The translations under genes and the position numbers were made by a program. Of a stretch of DNA of 64,000 bases, positions 10,600-21,354 are shown in pieces. The stretch lies in the NCBI RefSeq assembly GCF_000219625.1, contig NC_018217.1:2604001-2668000 (forward strand), in the 5' to 3' direction. Numbering within the stretch: position 1 is the first letter of the stretch; each line of letters opens with the position of its first letter. The notes under the pieces were generated by a model that was given only the letters and a program-made list of their open reading frames with translations, had not been told where the DNA came from and did not search any database. Source of the DNA: Zymoseptoria tritici IPO323. Taxonomy: Eukaryota; Ascomycota; Dothideomycetes; Mycosphaerellales; Mycosphaerellaceae.

Positions 10600-13068
10600 T
10601 TACCCGTACCGAGCATCGATCTTGACGACTTCAAGGACGCCGGTTCTCTTTCTGAGATTCGATTGAGCACTCGGCGCTACGGCCGTGGCGCAGGTCGTTG
10701 CACCAATCAAGGCGAGCTCCAGTTCATCTTGTGACTTGATAGGACTCTGCTCCACCAGTACGACTCTCTTGCTGTCCATATTGCCCACCTTTTCCACCAG
10801 ACCTGGCCCCTCTGTGTTCTCTGATTCGTCCACTACACGCACCTTGACAATGGTTGCAAAGGTATTGAGCCGGTATATGCCTGCAGAAGCATTTTCCAAT
10901 CGAGATGGCACAGATGGCGGCGAGTTCTTGCAAAGGACCAGAAGTTCCGTGAGATTGTCCCATGCGTCGGAAGAAATCCAATGCGTTGGGCAGAGCAGCC
11001 ATAAGACATGTGTGGTGGCGAGGAGCATGTAAATGCAGACGACTGCCAAGGCAAGGTAGTCTGAGGTCTCCGAGGCGTAGTAGACCCAGCCAGTTACGGA
11101 GATTGAAAGCCACTGCGATGCAAGATCTGCGGTTGACTGCGGAAGATCGTGAAGTAAGCGGGAGGAATTGAAGGTCCGTGGTACGCGGAGGGACCAATTT
11201 CGGAGGGGAAGATCCACGTTCTCAAAGACGCGATGACTGCCGAAACGGGAAAGGCCATCAGCGACCAGAGTTCCAACGATCATCTGCAGGTGTTTGCCCA
11301 CGGTTGCGACCTGACAATCGTTGGCATTCCAGAGCTGTGTGTCGGTCTTTGAAGAGGGCCTCATTCCATATACGCATCTCCCACCATCATGGTACATGCT
11401 TGGCCGGGTCCGGAGGTCGCCCACAACGTCGGAGATCCTCATGCGGGTGAGGAGGTCTTCCATGGTATTCATACCCGACGTGAAGTTGCTTCCGCTCGAG
11501 GAGAGCTGTGGTGTCAAGAGTCTAAGCCAGCTCTGATCAAGCCTGATGGGTCTGTTGGTCTCGGCGGATTCCACAGACTCGACCAATCCAGGCGGATGCC
11601 AGGTAAACTCCATACCTGTGATTGTGGCACTCCATGCACCATAGTTAGCAGTGCGATCGGACGTTATCGTATTGTTGTGCCAGGAGGCTACAATAGCACA
11701 TCCAATTCCAACTCGGGACTCACCAACCCACGGCAGCTCGATCAAGAGTCCTGTTGAGTGGGTCCCGGTCTCGCTATCACCAAATTCGTCCAACGCAAGT
11801 GGTATCCACTGCGCGCGTATACGATCCGTCTTACTGCAATCCAATTGGGAAATGCTGCTGTATCTGTGGCCAGGACCGAAAGATGTACCGGGACGTCCAA
11901 GAAGAAATTCGGAGAATGGTTGCAAGTAGGGAAATCCAATTTCGCTCGCGTCCGCGGAAATATTCTGACCCTCACTGCACTGTACCCTCACCCACGGATT
12001 GGTCGAAGAGCCTGAAGCTACAAGGCCATATGACCACTTGTATTGGTTCCAGGGAGAGCGAGTAGAAGCGCCTGCGTTTCCCGACCAGGTTCGGACTATG
12101 CGCTGCATGGAGGCGACGGTCGCCACATGTGGCTGAATAACTACGGTATTTCCGGGCCGATTAAAACTCGTGAAGGTTGACAGAACCGGAGGCAGCAGAT
12201 GTTGCGAACTCTGCACCAGAAAGTTGTTCCAATATCGCCATCCCGTGATACCCTTCGCTTGACATTGTGGGGCAAATTGTTGGCCGAGACTCGGTTCCTC
12301 TGGTGCACAAAAGGTCGTTTGATTCGGATCGAGAGCCTGCAGTGTGTGTACGATGGACTTGTAGCCACCACTGGGACAGATAGGGTATTCTGTCGAGTTG
12401 GTGAGGGCGCAGACTGCAGGCTCGGCGGTCGAAATAACGGCGGTCGGCCAGATCTCATCAGGAACACCATTCTGATAGAAGCTCGTCCCACCAGCCGGGA
12501 TCTCTTGGTTCCGCGGTAACATCAGCACTGCGGAGGCTGGACCGATCACAACGGCAATAAGGCCGGCTAGGACAAGAAGAAGGTAGAGCCGAATTCTGCG
12601 AGCCGATGTAATACTCCACGAGCCTGCAGCCAGGAATTCAGGCGACCAGAAAGAACTGACTTGACTGAACCAGATTCCAGAGCCAAGAAGGCCTATGGGA
12701 AGCCCGTCATGCAGCAGCTCGGAGCGTAAAGCTTGCAATACGATAGCAGCCAGGCTTGCTACGCAGAGCAGCTCCTGTGCTTTTGCGGCGATCTGGATCA
12801 TGGTGGAATACAACGCATCGTTCTGCTGTCCTTGCCAGGAAAACGAATACCCAATGTACAGGGTCCTGTAGTTGATGTACACCAAAGCGGTGAATATCGT
12901 CAGAGGAAGCAGGTGGACCAGAGACCGGCTAAGAGCAACCCGTAAGGACTTGTGCAAGATAATTTTCGGCCTCTCGACTCTTCCTCTGCCCGACCATTGT
13001 CGATGTAGACTGTTGATGAATTCGAGGCCCAAAGCACGCAAGGCATATGCAATGATTGATACTCGCAT
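10600..13068 (-). CDS. Large fungal membrane protein, function unknown
   Basis: One long open frame. The first in-frame ATG is at 13068 (822 residues); the frame is open further upstream without ATG, and a short spliced first exon is possible. Three hydrophobic segments lie in the N-terminal ~190 residues: around LPLTIFTALVYINY, a broad segment with LLCVASLAAIVLQAL, and LYLLLVLAGLIAVVIGPAS. One lies near residue 690 (YLALAVVCIYMLLATTHVLW). Between them is a ~480-residue region with many N-x-S/T sites, probably extracytoplasmic. This topology is typical of an abundant but uncharacterised family of filamentous ascomycetes. No catalytic motif is seen. Confidence 0.7.
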   Translation of the reverse strand: MRVSIIAYALRALGLEFINSLHRQWSGRGRVERPKIILHKSLRVALSRSLVHLLPLTIFTALVYINYRTLYIGYSFSWQGQQNDALYSTMIQIAAKAQELLCVASLAAIVLQALRSELLHDGLPIGLLGSGIWFSQVSSFWSPEFLAAGSWSITSARRIRLYLLLVLAGLIAVVIGPASAVLMLPRNQEIPAGGTSFYQNGVPDEIWPTAVISTAEPAVCALTNSTEYPICPSGGYKSIVHTLQALDPNQTTFCAPEEPSLGQQFAPQCQAKGITGWRYWNNFLVQSSQHLLPPVLSTFTSFNRPGNTVVIQPHVATVASMQRIVRTWSGNAGASTRSPWNQYKWSYGLVASGSSTNPWVRVQCSEGQNISADASEIGFPYLQPFSEFLLGRPGTSFGPGHRYSSISQLDCSKTDRIRAQWIPLALDEFGDSETGTHSTGLLIELPWVGESRVGIGCAIVASWHNNTITSDRTANYGAWSATITGMEFTWHPPGLVESVESAETNRPIRLDQSWLRLLTPQLSSSGSNFTSGMNTMEDLLTRMRISDVVGDLRTRPSMYHDGGRCVYGMRPSSKTDTQLWNANDCQVATVGKHLQMIVGTLVADGLSRFGSHRVFENVDLPLRNWSLRVPRTFNSSRLLHDLPQSTADLASQWLSISVTGWVYYASETSDYLALAVVCIYMLLATTHVLWLLCPTHWISSDAWDNLTELLVLCKNSPPSVPSRLENASAGIYRLNTFATIVKVRVVDESENTEGPGLVEKVGNMDSKRVVLVEQSPIKSQDELELALIGATTCATAVAPSAQSNLRKRTGVLEVVKIDARYG

Positions 13069-14033
13069 TGGAGCTTGCAAGCTGAACAATTTGATGGGTA
13101 ACAAGATGTAGTCGGCGGTTGTCGAGGTACAGGGAGAGGGAAGGGCCTACAGAGTCTTGACGAGTATATCGCCAGTACTGAGCGGCTGAACTGCGCCTCA
13201 CCATCTCGATGCGCGACAGGCTGCTGCATGTCGCCTGCATGTCGCATCTCGCGGTTGTTGGTCTGACTTCGTCGCACATGATTTAAAATCCTGGTGTGTT
13301 ACCCGTGTCTCGCATCGCGACATTTCCCACTGGTGGACCCCGTTGGCGCTAGAACCCTGTCTGTGGATGCCTACAGCCGCATACGCCACAATATAAGGTC
13401 CTGGAAGATGCCCCTGATCACACGCATGCAGAGAGACAGCACCAGCGGTAGCGGGCGACGGCCGGAGCTGGGTCTGCACCAGAGTGTGAATGTGTTGTGG
13501 CGGCGCTCGACGCATTTCAGGTCGAAATTTTGAGCTCGGACCCATTCGGTCCAGCTCTGTCTCGCGTGTCAGCGGACGGGCGCAGAAACACAGCCTCTTT
13601 GGTAGCCGCGTGAATGAAGTTGAGAACGCCTAATTCTCTCTCCTCTGTTGCTACGACTGCTTTAGTCCATGCCTCGCTTCTTGCCTCGCGATAGACAACT
13701 GAGTCGACTTCAATCCCTCGAAGCCCAACCCTTCGATCTCGCCGACAGTCTATTTCCCGAGCAGTCTCTCGTCTTTCCAAGCATAGTGGATGAGCTCGGC
13801 TGTGGTAGTGGTCCCATATCTTACCTTGGCTCGCGGGATATCCTCAGGAGACTCTTCGATCTCGTGGGAATCGGATTCGCCGATTCGCCGATCCTCTTCA
13901 GGCTTGAAGAGATGATGGTATTGAGGATATAGACGTAGCCAGAAGTCTCTTATGCGTGACGAAGCCGAAGATGTGTGGCCGGGCGGAGCGATACTTTGGA
14001 GTTGCGGGCGAAAGGTGTATTGATTGTGCTGAA

Positions 14034-14165
14034 TCAAGATGAAGTGGCGGCAAGAATGTCTGAGAGCAGCGGCGACCGAAGGTCCGTTGAAGCGAGGCTT
14101 CCAGACTCAGGCTGAGGAAGGCTCGGACGCTTGGGCGCCTTTATGGAAAGATCGAAATCGGACAT
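14034..14165 (-). CDS. Possible short ORF or gene fragment
   Basis: ATG at 14165 opens 43 residues of unremarkable, protein-like composition (starts MSDFDLSIKAPKRP). Downstream on the same strand, ORFs at 13750-14037 and 13517-13780 also have fairly natural composition, with segments such as RDFWLRLYPQYHHLF. They overlap in different frames and I could not join them with good splice sites. It could be a spliced small gene, a decayed gene or chance. It sits directly beside the AT-rich island. Confidence 0.2.
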   Translation of the reverse strand: MSDFDLSIKAPKRPSLPQPESGSLASTDLRSPLLSDILAATSS

Positions 14166-14389
14166 GTGGCGCCGCTGAAAGGTCCTGTCTGTGTGTGGAG
14201 CGTCAACAATCGAGCTCGTCGACCGGATGGGAGAAGCTCGCGGCAATGGTTAGAATGACTTCTGGACGCGCATCAACGGCACGAGACGCAAGCGAGATAG
14301 AGCTTTTCATCTGCCGTAGATCAGAAAGTCTGCCTAATCCAGTGACCGCAAAACAGGTAGCTGTTACGAGAGTTTGTTTCCAAGAGTGA

Positions 14390-14945
14390 GGTTAAGTAAA
14401 GTACTACTACTTAGGCCAAGCTCTCGGCACTTTACGATATAGTCCGCCGTAGCTCGAACGGGAATATAAAGGACAAACAATTATTATTTTCCGGTTACCG
14501 GGCTGTCTTTTTAAGGGTAGACATTCAGATTAACTAAGAGGCCCTACTTAAATTCGTCGTTGTTATTCTGTTAGTAGAATTGCCTTAATTTAACCTAACA
14601 AATCTAAGTATAAGATCGGCTTTTAAAGAAGTATTAGATTATAAGTAGTTCTTCTAGTTTCTAAGTACCTATCGTTACTTTAAAGGAAGCCTCTCTATTC
14701 TAACTAATAGAGAGTTAAAGTCTTACTCTAAGCTAACTAGTCTACTTCTAATATATATTAGCTATTCTTATTAAGATAATACTACTTCGCGCTTAATTAA
14801 TAGAGACAATTACATAAGCAGCAAAGTCATGAGCGCGGGACAAAGCTTACATAATACGGGAGCACTTATCACTAGCGCAAATTCGCGATCTAAATAACTA
14901 CCTCTAAGCTTCTTACTTTACTTAACAAACAACTTATTACTTCCA
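14390..14945. repeat. AT-rich island with RIP-like dinucleotide bias
   Basis: Base composition shifts abruptly to AT-rich with very frequent TpA. From about 14604 to 14806 I find no CpA and no TpG at all, the expected end product of repeat-induced point mutation (CpA to TpA on both strands). No ORF remains. The 12-mer TTACGAGAGTTT occurs on both sides (14364-14375 and 15030-15041). Best read as a heavily mutated remnant of a transposable element, of unknown class. Confidence 0.7.
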
Positions 14946-15270
14946 CATCTCACTCACACTTCCACACGGCGCACGCGCAGTTCATCCATCTGCACAAGCC
15001 GTAGACTCGTCACGGTGCTCGACGCGTTATTACGAGAGTTTCCGCGACACGGTAAGTTAAGCTGCTGCTAATTCACGACCACTAAGACTCCCACTTTACC
15101 CTAGCCATTGACTGCATCGACACGAATCTTGATCACCGCCCTGCTTCGTTTACCCTTCAAACCCGACACTGACTTCACTCTACAGCTCTCGCACAAACTT
15201 CTCCTTCGCCCAGGCATGAGCAGCTGGTCATAGTGAGTCGGCTAGCCTTGCGAGCTTGTCATTTGGTCCA

Positions 15271-17824
15271 ATGGACCGGCAGGCGGTCGACGATGACGTT
15301 TTGATGGACGACGGCGAAGTGATGCAGTCCACGGAGGTGTTTGGCGCAAACGATCAAGCGTTCAAGAAGCCAGGTCTTGGCCCATATCCGAAAGCACCAT
15401 TCTCAGACGGCTCGAGAGCCACGCCTCCCCTGAAAGGCGCCGGCCTGAAAAGGGAACCAGACGACTTCACAATTTTTGTGCGCAAGGATGGGCCGCGTGA
15501 ACCCAAATTCGACGCTTTACCATACGCTTCTGCGCAGACCGGCCTCATCTATGATGTCCGCATGCGTTTTCACGTCGAGTCGGAACCTGAAGAGGACCTG
15601 CATCCTGAGGACCCTAGAAGAATCCATGCGATCTTCGAAGCCTTCGTCAACGCGGGATTGGTATGGCGACAATCCGAGGTCGGGCCTCCTAGCGGATACT
15701 ACATGGGCCGTATCGACACACGCATGGTCACTAAGGACGAAGTCTGCTTGGTCCACACGGAGAATCACTGGAATTGGGTGCAGAGTTTGAGTAGGAAAGA
15801 ACCAGATGAGCTGCGTGACGAACTACAACATCCCCCTCATCGCCTCGACTCGGTCTACCTGTCCACCAGCACGCCATACTGCGCTGGTTTGTCTGCTGGT
15901 GGCGCAATCGAAGCCTGCCGAGCCATCATCATGGGGAAAGTCAAGAACGTGTTTGCCGTTATTCGTCCCCCAGGTCACCACGCGGAGAGAGAAGACGCCA
16001 AGGGCTTTTGCTTCTACGACAACGTCAGCATCGCGACGAAAGTCTGCCAAAAAGAGTTCGGCGACAAGTGCAGAAAAGTGTTGATCCTCGACTGGGACGT
16101 GCATCACGGCAATGGAATCCAGCAGGCAAATTACAGCGATCCCAATGTCCTGTACATTTCACTGCATGTGCACAAGAAGGGCACCTTCTATCCGGAGAAG
16201 TCGTATCGCGATGACAGAGTCTCGTATGGAGACCACCTCCACTGCGGTGAGGGCGCCGGACTGGGCAAGAATGTCAACATCCCGTGGTCCAAGATGGGTA
16301 TGGGGGATGCAGATTACGTCTACGCCTTTCAGCAGGTCGTCATGCCGATTGCCACCGAGTTCAATCCCGATCTCGTGATCATCGCTGCTGGATTCGATGC
16401 TGCCGAGGGAGACATGCTCGGTGGCTGCAAGGTCACGCCCGCCGGATATGCGCACATGACACATATGCTCATGTCACTCGCCAAAGGCAAGATGGCCGTC
16501 TGTCTCGAAGGTGGCTATAACCTGGACGCGATTGCGCGTTCATCGTGCGCGGTCGGGCGAACGATGATGGGAGAGCCTCCCGACCGTCTGGAAGATCTAG
16601 CTGCAAGCAGGAGCGGTATCGATGATGTGAAGCAGGTGCTTCGACAGCAGAGCAGATTTTGGGCATCGTTGCATCCCAAGGACCCCGCATCGATGTTGCC
16701 TGGGCCTCCTGAGGGCGAGCGCATGCACAATGTGGTTCGAAGATGGCAGGCGGACACAATGTTCACCGACTACGGCATGACTCCGCTGTATGTTCACCGC
16801 GAGCGCTTGGCGAAGGAGTTTGAGAACCAAGTCCTGGCAACGTGAGTACTCCAGCGGACTCCCGGAAGACATCTCCGCATGCTGACAGGTCATAGAAGGG
16901 AGTTTGGCAAGGAGCGACCTCTCCTGGTCATCCTTCACGATCCACCGGAGATGATCGCATCGCCAGACCCTCGGACAGGCAAGGTCGAGCTTCACAATAC
17001 TTGGCTGGTAAGTGGTCCCGAAGTTGACTCTGCTGCCATGAGCAGACAGATCGCTGACGTGACCAAAGACTGATTTCGTAAAGACGTACGTCGATGAGGC
17101 TATCAAGCACAAGTTTGGAGTCATCGATGTCAATCTCCCCAAGCACATCGCCGAGTACGACTCCACCAACCAGGAACACAAGGAGAGCGAGTCTACAGAA
17201 GCCCGAATCGCCGAGGCGACGGAGCTTTTGACGTACGTGTGGGAGAACTACATCGAGCTCGATGACCCTACGCACGTGTTCCTGATGGGCACAAACACCG
17301 GCCATGGAGCAATCCTCAACTTCATCAAGCGTCATGAAGATCGCGCGCAAAAGATGATTACGAAAGCCATCTCATTTGTGGAAGACGTTCCGCTCATGTC
17401 CTGCAAGTCGCCCACCAACGACTACCTGCCCGGCTGGTACTACGCCACATCTCTCGTGTTTGTGGCCGATCAACACAACTACTTCGAGACCGAATACTAC
17501 AGAAAGCCAAAAAAGCGTTTCGGGAGAGTGATCCGGAGTCAAGAGCTGTGCATCAGCGACATGCTCAAGGAGCAGCGGAAAGCCGTTTTCGACTGCCTGC
17601 TTACGGAGACTGAGGAGTGGAGAAGAACAGCGCCGATGGAGGTTGTGGAAGCAGAACCGCAAGTCCTCAGTCCAAGCAGGCTGCCGCCTGTTGGCAACTT
17701 CGCTCCTGCAGCCCGCAACAGTGCGGCGGCGATGGAGCCATCCAGAATGTCCAATGGAGGGACAAGTCCGAGCGGATTGCCGCCGATGGGCAACTTTGCA
17801 TCGCGACCACCGCATGATCGATGA
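15271..17824 (+). CDS. hda1: Class II histone deacetylase Hda1 with Arb2 domain
   Basis: Exons 15271-16841, 16896-17007 and 17069-17824; introns of 54 and 61 nt with GTGAGT/GTAAGT donors. The product is 812 residues. The deacetylase domain (about residues 90-430) has RPPGHHAE (232-239), the zinc/charge-relay DWDVHHGNG (274-282), GFDAAEGD and LEGGYN, so the catalytic set is intact. The C-terminal Arb2-type domain (about 540-740) has PLLVILHDPPEM, GTNTGHG and PGWYYATSLVF. It removes acetyl groups from histone H3/H2B tails in the nucleus within the Hda1 complex (family knowledge). The last ~60 residues carry a degenerate duplication around LPPxGNFA. The ATG at 15271 is the first in-frame methionine. 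Confidence 0.95.
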
Positions 17825-18402
17825 AGCTCCGTAGCGGCGGAACTTTGATTTATCCCAACAGCAGGCAACGGCCTTCTGCAACGAGGATCGATGGTAGATC
17901 TTGAGAGCAGGGCACATTGGGGGATAGCGGCTCACCGAATGCAGAGCTTGCCACACGTCCAATAAGAGCATATTAATCACTCCTGGCGCTATAGATCCTC
18001 CTGTACAGTGACCGTAGTTGAAATGCACAATATTCGGAACTTGCACTTATGCGAGGCGAACTCGGTCGACCGTCGCATCGAGATGGATCCGACAGATTTC
18101 TCGATGTCCCGTTGTAGTTGCGACCTGGTAAGACGAATGTCTTGACTGACGGGCATAGGGAAGCCACTTCACTTGAATGTCAGCTGACTGCGGGCCGGTC
18201 CTGGACCCTTGAGGCGAGGCGCGCGTCACCTCACTCGTCGCTCCCTTCCGTCGCTCGTTCTTAGACACAAGAGAAAGGCTTCCCAAGTCTTGAGCCTGGA
18301 TTGTTCGATCCCTGAAACACCGCGTTCCTTTCACGCCTCGCAACGCTGGCGAACACAGGATAATCGCGGCGCCTGGCGCTGCACGCCGCCGACTCCTCAG
18401 CG
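17825..18402. other. Intergenic region
   Basis: Between two genes on the + strand. No further feature recognised. Confidence 0.6.
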
Positions 18403-20454
18403 ATGCTCATCCAATGCCCTAAGTTCACGCCGCTGCAAACACGACTGATCGCATCTGTGACCGCACTCGCATTGCTGGCCCTGGTATACTACTCCCTCGC
18501 TTCACCGCATTTCGCATACGCCGCCGAGCTCCCACACGATGGTACTGGAGAGTTGAGAACAATCGAGGGAGAGCAGCACCTGGTCCAATGGGAGGATTCC
18601 GTGGATCCAATCGTTCAATTGAGGCTGGACCCCGAGCATGAAGGAGAAGATGCACAAAACGACGCACAAAAGGATGAAATCACACACAGTAGAAGAGCTT
18701 TGCAGACAGAAACGATTCGAGGCAACAACATAGCAACGCGATACGACTTGAGTGCGGGCAATACAACTCTTTTGGAATTTCCAAACCGGTTCCTGATCGG
18801 CAATCATACTGAAAGTGGGAAAGGGCTACCTGGCACTCTGGACCGACGGACTACTGGTCCTATCAAGCCGAAGCATGCCGAACTCAAGAAGCGCAGTGCT
18901 GAAGGACTTGAAGCTCGTCAAGATACCGAGTCAGACAGGACGATTTTCATCTCGGCGAATGTCTGCATGCAGCCTACGTGGAATGGCACTGGAACTCAGA
19001 GCGCTGCGCCACCACAGCTGACACTTTACGTGGCCAACTCGGCTGACTCCACGAGCATAGGACCCGGTGTCAGCAATCAAACACAAGCGATCTATCCTTT
19101 CGATTCTGGCTTCGTGAATGCGTCTGTGCCGAACGCGACCGGAACTTGGAACATGGCAGTATCTGCGCCAGCACTGCCAGACGGCTTTGTGGGATCGTGG
19201 ACATACACGCTGGCCGCTTCGATAGACGACTACTTCTACTCTGTCAATACGACAGGTCCGTTCTTACATCTGGTCGACACTGATTACGACTCTGCACTCT
19301 TGGTGACCGATAACCTTACTTCGGCCGACTCGTCCGATTCGGTCTATCAACAGTGGATGAACCTGACAGCCCCGTTCATTATCTTTGCTTCGGATGCGAA
19401 CCTCACCGGCCTTCGGGGCATGGAGAATTCATTTTGTGGACTAGAGACTTTTGTCAAAGGAAACAACCAGATTCAGGCCTCGCAAACGGACCTGCAAGGC
19501 AACGGAACGCATGTCCAGATGGGAATGATCACTCGAGGTCTGGGCAACAAACCCAAGGAACAATTTTACGTCACAAACCTCAACAGTTCGAGTGAATATC
19601 GAGCATTCCTGGCTATCGAAGGAAACTCTACTGCATCTGGAGACGGCGTCGTTGGCGGAGGCGGTAAGGTCTGGCAACCTGTGCCCTTCTCCACCAAGTC
19701 AGATGGCAATTGCCAACTGCTATTCAACATGTCTTTCTGCGATGAGGTTGCATACGCAGTACCAAGCAATCCCAAAACGATGCCAACATTCGAGGATTTG
19801 CAGCGTTTCTACGAAAATCATACTACGACGTGGTGGGCGCCCTTCAACTGGACACTGGCTCAGATCCCTTGCAACACAACGTCGGAATCGCAATACTCGC
19901 TCGCCAAGAATTGCACGAATTGTGCAGCTGCGTACAAAGAATGGCTTTGCGCCGTTTCCATTCCCCGGTGCGAGGATTTTTCCAGCGAGGATGCTTTCCT
20001 GCAGGTTCGAAATGTTGGGCAGCCTTTCTTCAACAACGACACCATGCTTGATTCCGATTTTCTGAACTCCAACTATGTACCGATGCCAGATGCGCCGACT
20101 GTGCAAGGCAGCAACGCTTTCTCTCAGACCTACCTATCGAACGTTGCTACGAATCGATCTCGCAATGGCTTGATTGATGAGGTCATCCAACCTGGTCCGT
20201 ACAAGGAGATTCTGCCGTGTGAGGATCTCTGCTACAGCTTGATGCAGAGCTGTCCTGCTGCGATGGGCTTCGTCTGCCCATATCCTGGTCGTGGACTGGA
20301 GGCTGGATATGGCAAGCGCAGCAAGAACGGCAGCTTGACTTGCAGTTATTTGGGCGCGGTGTACTATCAGAATGATGCCGCTGGGCTTATCCAGCCAGTA
20401 TGGAAAACTCTGCTAGTCACTGCGGCTGTCACATGGGCGCTGGCGTTTGGTTGA
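18403..20454 (+). CDS. mid1: Mid1-type stretch-activated calcium channel subunit
   Basis: A single exon of 683 residues. An N-terminal hydrophobic signal/anchor lies at about residues 15-34 (ASVTALALLALVYYSLA). The body is full of N-glycosylation sequons. Mid1 signatures include FISANVCMQP, the NCTNC/AYKEWLCAVSIPRC cysteine-rich C-terminal region and PCEDLCYSLMQSCPAAMGFVCP, followed by a terminal hydrophobic segment suited to GPI or membrane attachment. By family knowledge it is the regulatory partner of the Cch1 channel, mediating calcium entry on membrane stretch, pheromone or ER stress. Length and cysteine pattern match fungal Mid1, and nothing is missing. Confidence 0.93.
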   Translation: MLIQCPKFTPLQTRLIASVTALALLALVYYSLASPHFAYAAELPHDGTGELRTIEGEQHLVQWEDSVDPIVQLRLDPEHEGEDAQNDAQKDEITHSRRALQTETIRGNNIATRYDLSAGNTTLLEFPNRFLIGNHTESGKGLPGTLDRRTTGPIKPKHAELKKRSAEGLEARQDTESDRTIFISANVCMQPTWNGTGTQSAAPPQLTLYVANSADSTSIGPGVSNQTQAIYPFDSGFVNASVPNATGTWNMAVSAPALPDGFVGSWTYTLAASIDDYFYSVNTTGPFLHLVDTDYDSALLVTDNLTSADSSDSVYQQWMNLTAPFIIFASDANLTGLRGMENSFCGLETFVKGNNQIQASQTDLQGNGTHVQMGMITRGLGNKPKEQFYVTNLNSSSEYRAFLAIEGNSTASGDGVVGGGGKVWQPVPFSTKSDGNCQLLFNMSFCDEVAYAVPSNPKTMPTFEDLQRFYENHTTTWWAPFNWTLAQIPCNTTSESQYSLAKNCTNCAAAYKEWLCAVSIPRCEDFSSEDAFLQVRNVGQPFFNNDTMLDSDFLNSNYVPMPDAPTVQGSNAFSQTYLSNVATNRSRNGLIDEVIQPGPYKEILPCEDLCYSLMQSCPAAMGFVCPYPGRGLEAGYGKRSKNGSLTCSYLGAVYYQNDAAGLIQPVWKTLLVTAAVTWALAFG

Positions 20455-21354
20455 TCATCAATATACCCTTTTGATTGTTAGAACGAAGTTCGACAAGGCC
20501 ACCACCCATAAACAGAAATACCAGATCTGTCCAGGACTGAAGGGACTGATTTGGCGAGAGCGTCATCATCTTCCAAAGCAAAATTTTCATGGGACATGCC
20601 GTATAGGAGACATCGCATGACCCGCACGTGAGCTTGAGTTCAAGACTGCGCAAAGAATGGCGCACTTGCCCCTGCCAACGTAGATGGTGAATGCTCCGCG
20701 ACGAGCGCATATGCTTGAGACTTTCACATGCAAGATTCACGCATATTCGCTGTGGTCTGTGCCACTAAGTGCTGCCTACCTCAACCACTACCTGCACCAT
20801 CTTCCTCTTCTCTTCTACCTTCTTCCTCTACCGCACTTTCCACCACTCCTTCACACTTGCAATCTTGCCTCCTCTTCCACAACTACCGCGTGTGCTTTGC
20901 ACAACCTCCCCTGTTGGCGTCCAATTCTCGCCAGAGGAACTACAGCGCCTTCAAGCGACACCGAATCGACGCACAACTCTCGGTGCATCTTTGCCGCTGC
21001 ACCATCGCCATCGACATTCTCCGCGCGAGTCCAGCATCAAGCGAACCCTGCGTGAATTCTGTCAGCTGTCAGTTTACGCTTTCACAAGCTAAATCGACAC
21101 CGAAGCTTCCAGAGTTGCTCATCGTTCACTCGAGCTCCACTTTCAAGATATCTACCACTATCTCACCCTCGACCAACACTACCTTCCTTCATCCAACACC
21201 ACTCCACAACCCTCATCATACTCTACCTCCAACCACTTTGGACTACCTTCAACCACTTTCAACCCTCCAGCACATCGCTCATCTGTCCCCACCATCGACG
21301 CCTCCTCATCTACATCGCTCTCGACTTGAGCTAGTCACTCGCCCACCTCCAGCT
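20455..21354. other. Intergenic region and C/T-rich leader
   Basis: The region 20760-21354 is strongly pyrimidine-rich with CTTC/CACC/TCC runs. The reading frame of the GTPase is open through it from 20728, but the encoded Ser/Pro/Thr/His-rich text looks like translated leader. I therefore start the GTPase at 21355. Confidence 0.6.

Larger units (their letters stand above)
13069..15270. other. 2.2-kb gene-poor region with AT-rich island
   Basis: This contains the upstream flank of the membrane-protein gene, weak minus-strand ORFs at 13.5-14.2 kb, an AT-rich RIP-like island at about 14390-14945 and the leader of the Hda1 gene. No intact gene could be assembled. Confidence 0.65.

Noticed and set aside
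9355..13068. Secondary-metabolite cluster suggested by the reductase
   Set aside because: Neighbours are a Pmp3-type peptide and an unrelated membrane protein; no synthase, tailoring enzyme or regulator is present.
10600..13104. Start of the four-TM protein at 13104
   Set aside because: The codon there is TTG, not ATG; the first in-frame ATG is 13068.
13517..14037. Overlapping minus-strand ORFs that might be exons of one gene
   Set aside because: Composition is partly protein-like, but no good donor/acceptor pair joins the frames.
20728..21354. 209-codon N-terminal extension of the GTPase frame
   Set aside because: The frame is open but the text is Ser/Thr/Pro/His-rich translation of a pyrimidine-rich leader; the ATG at 21355 starts ordinary protein sequence.
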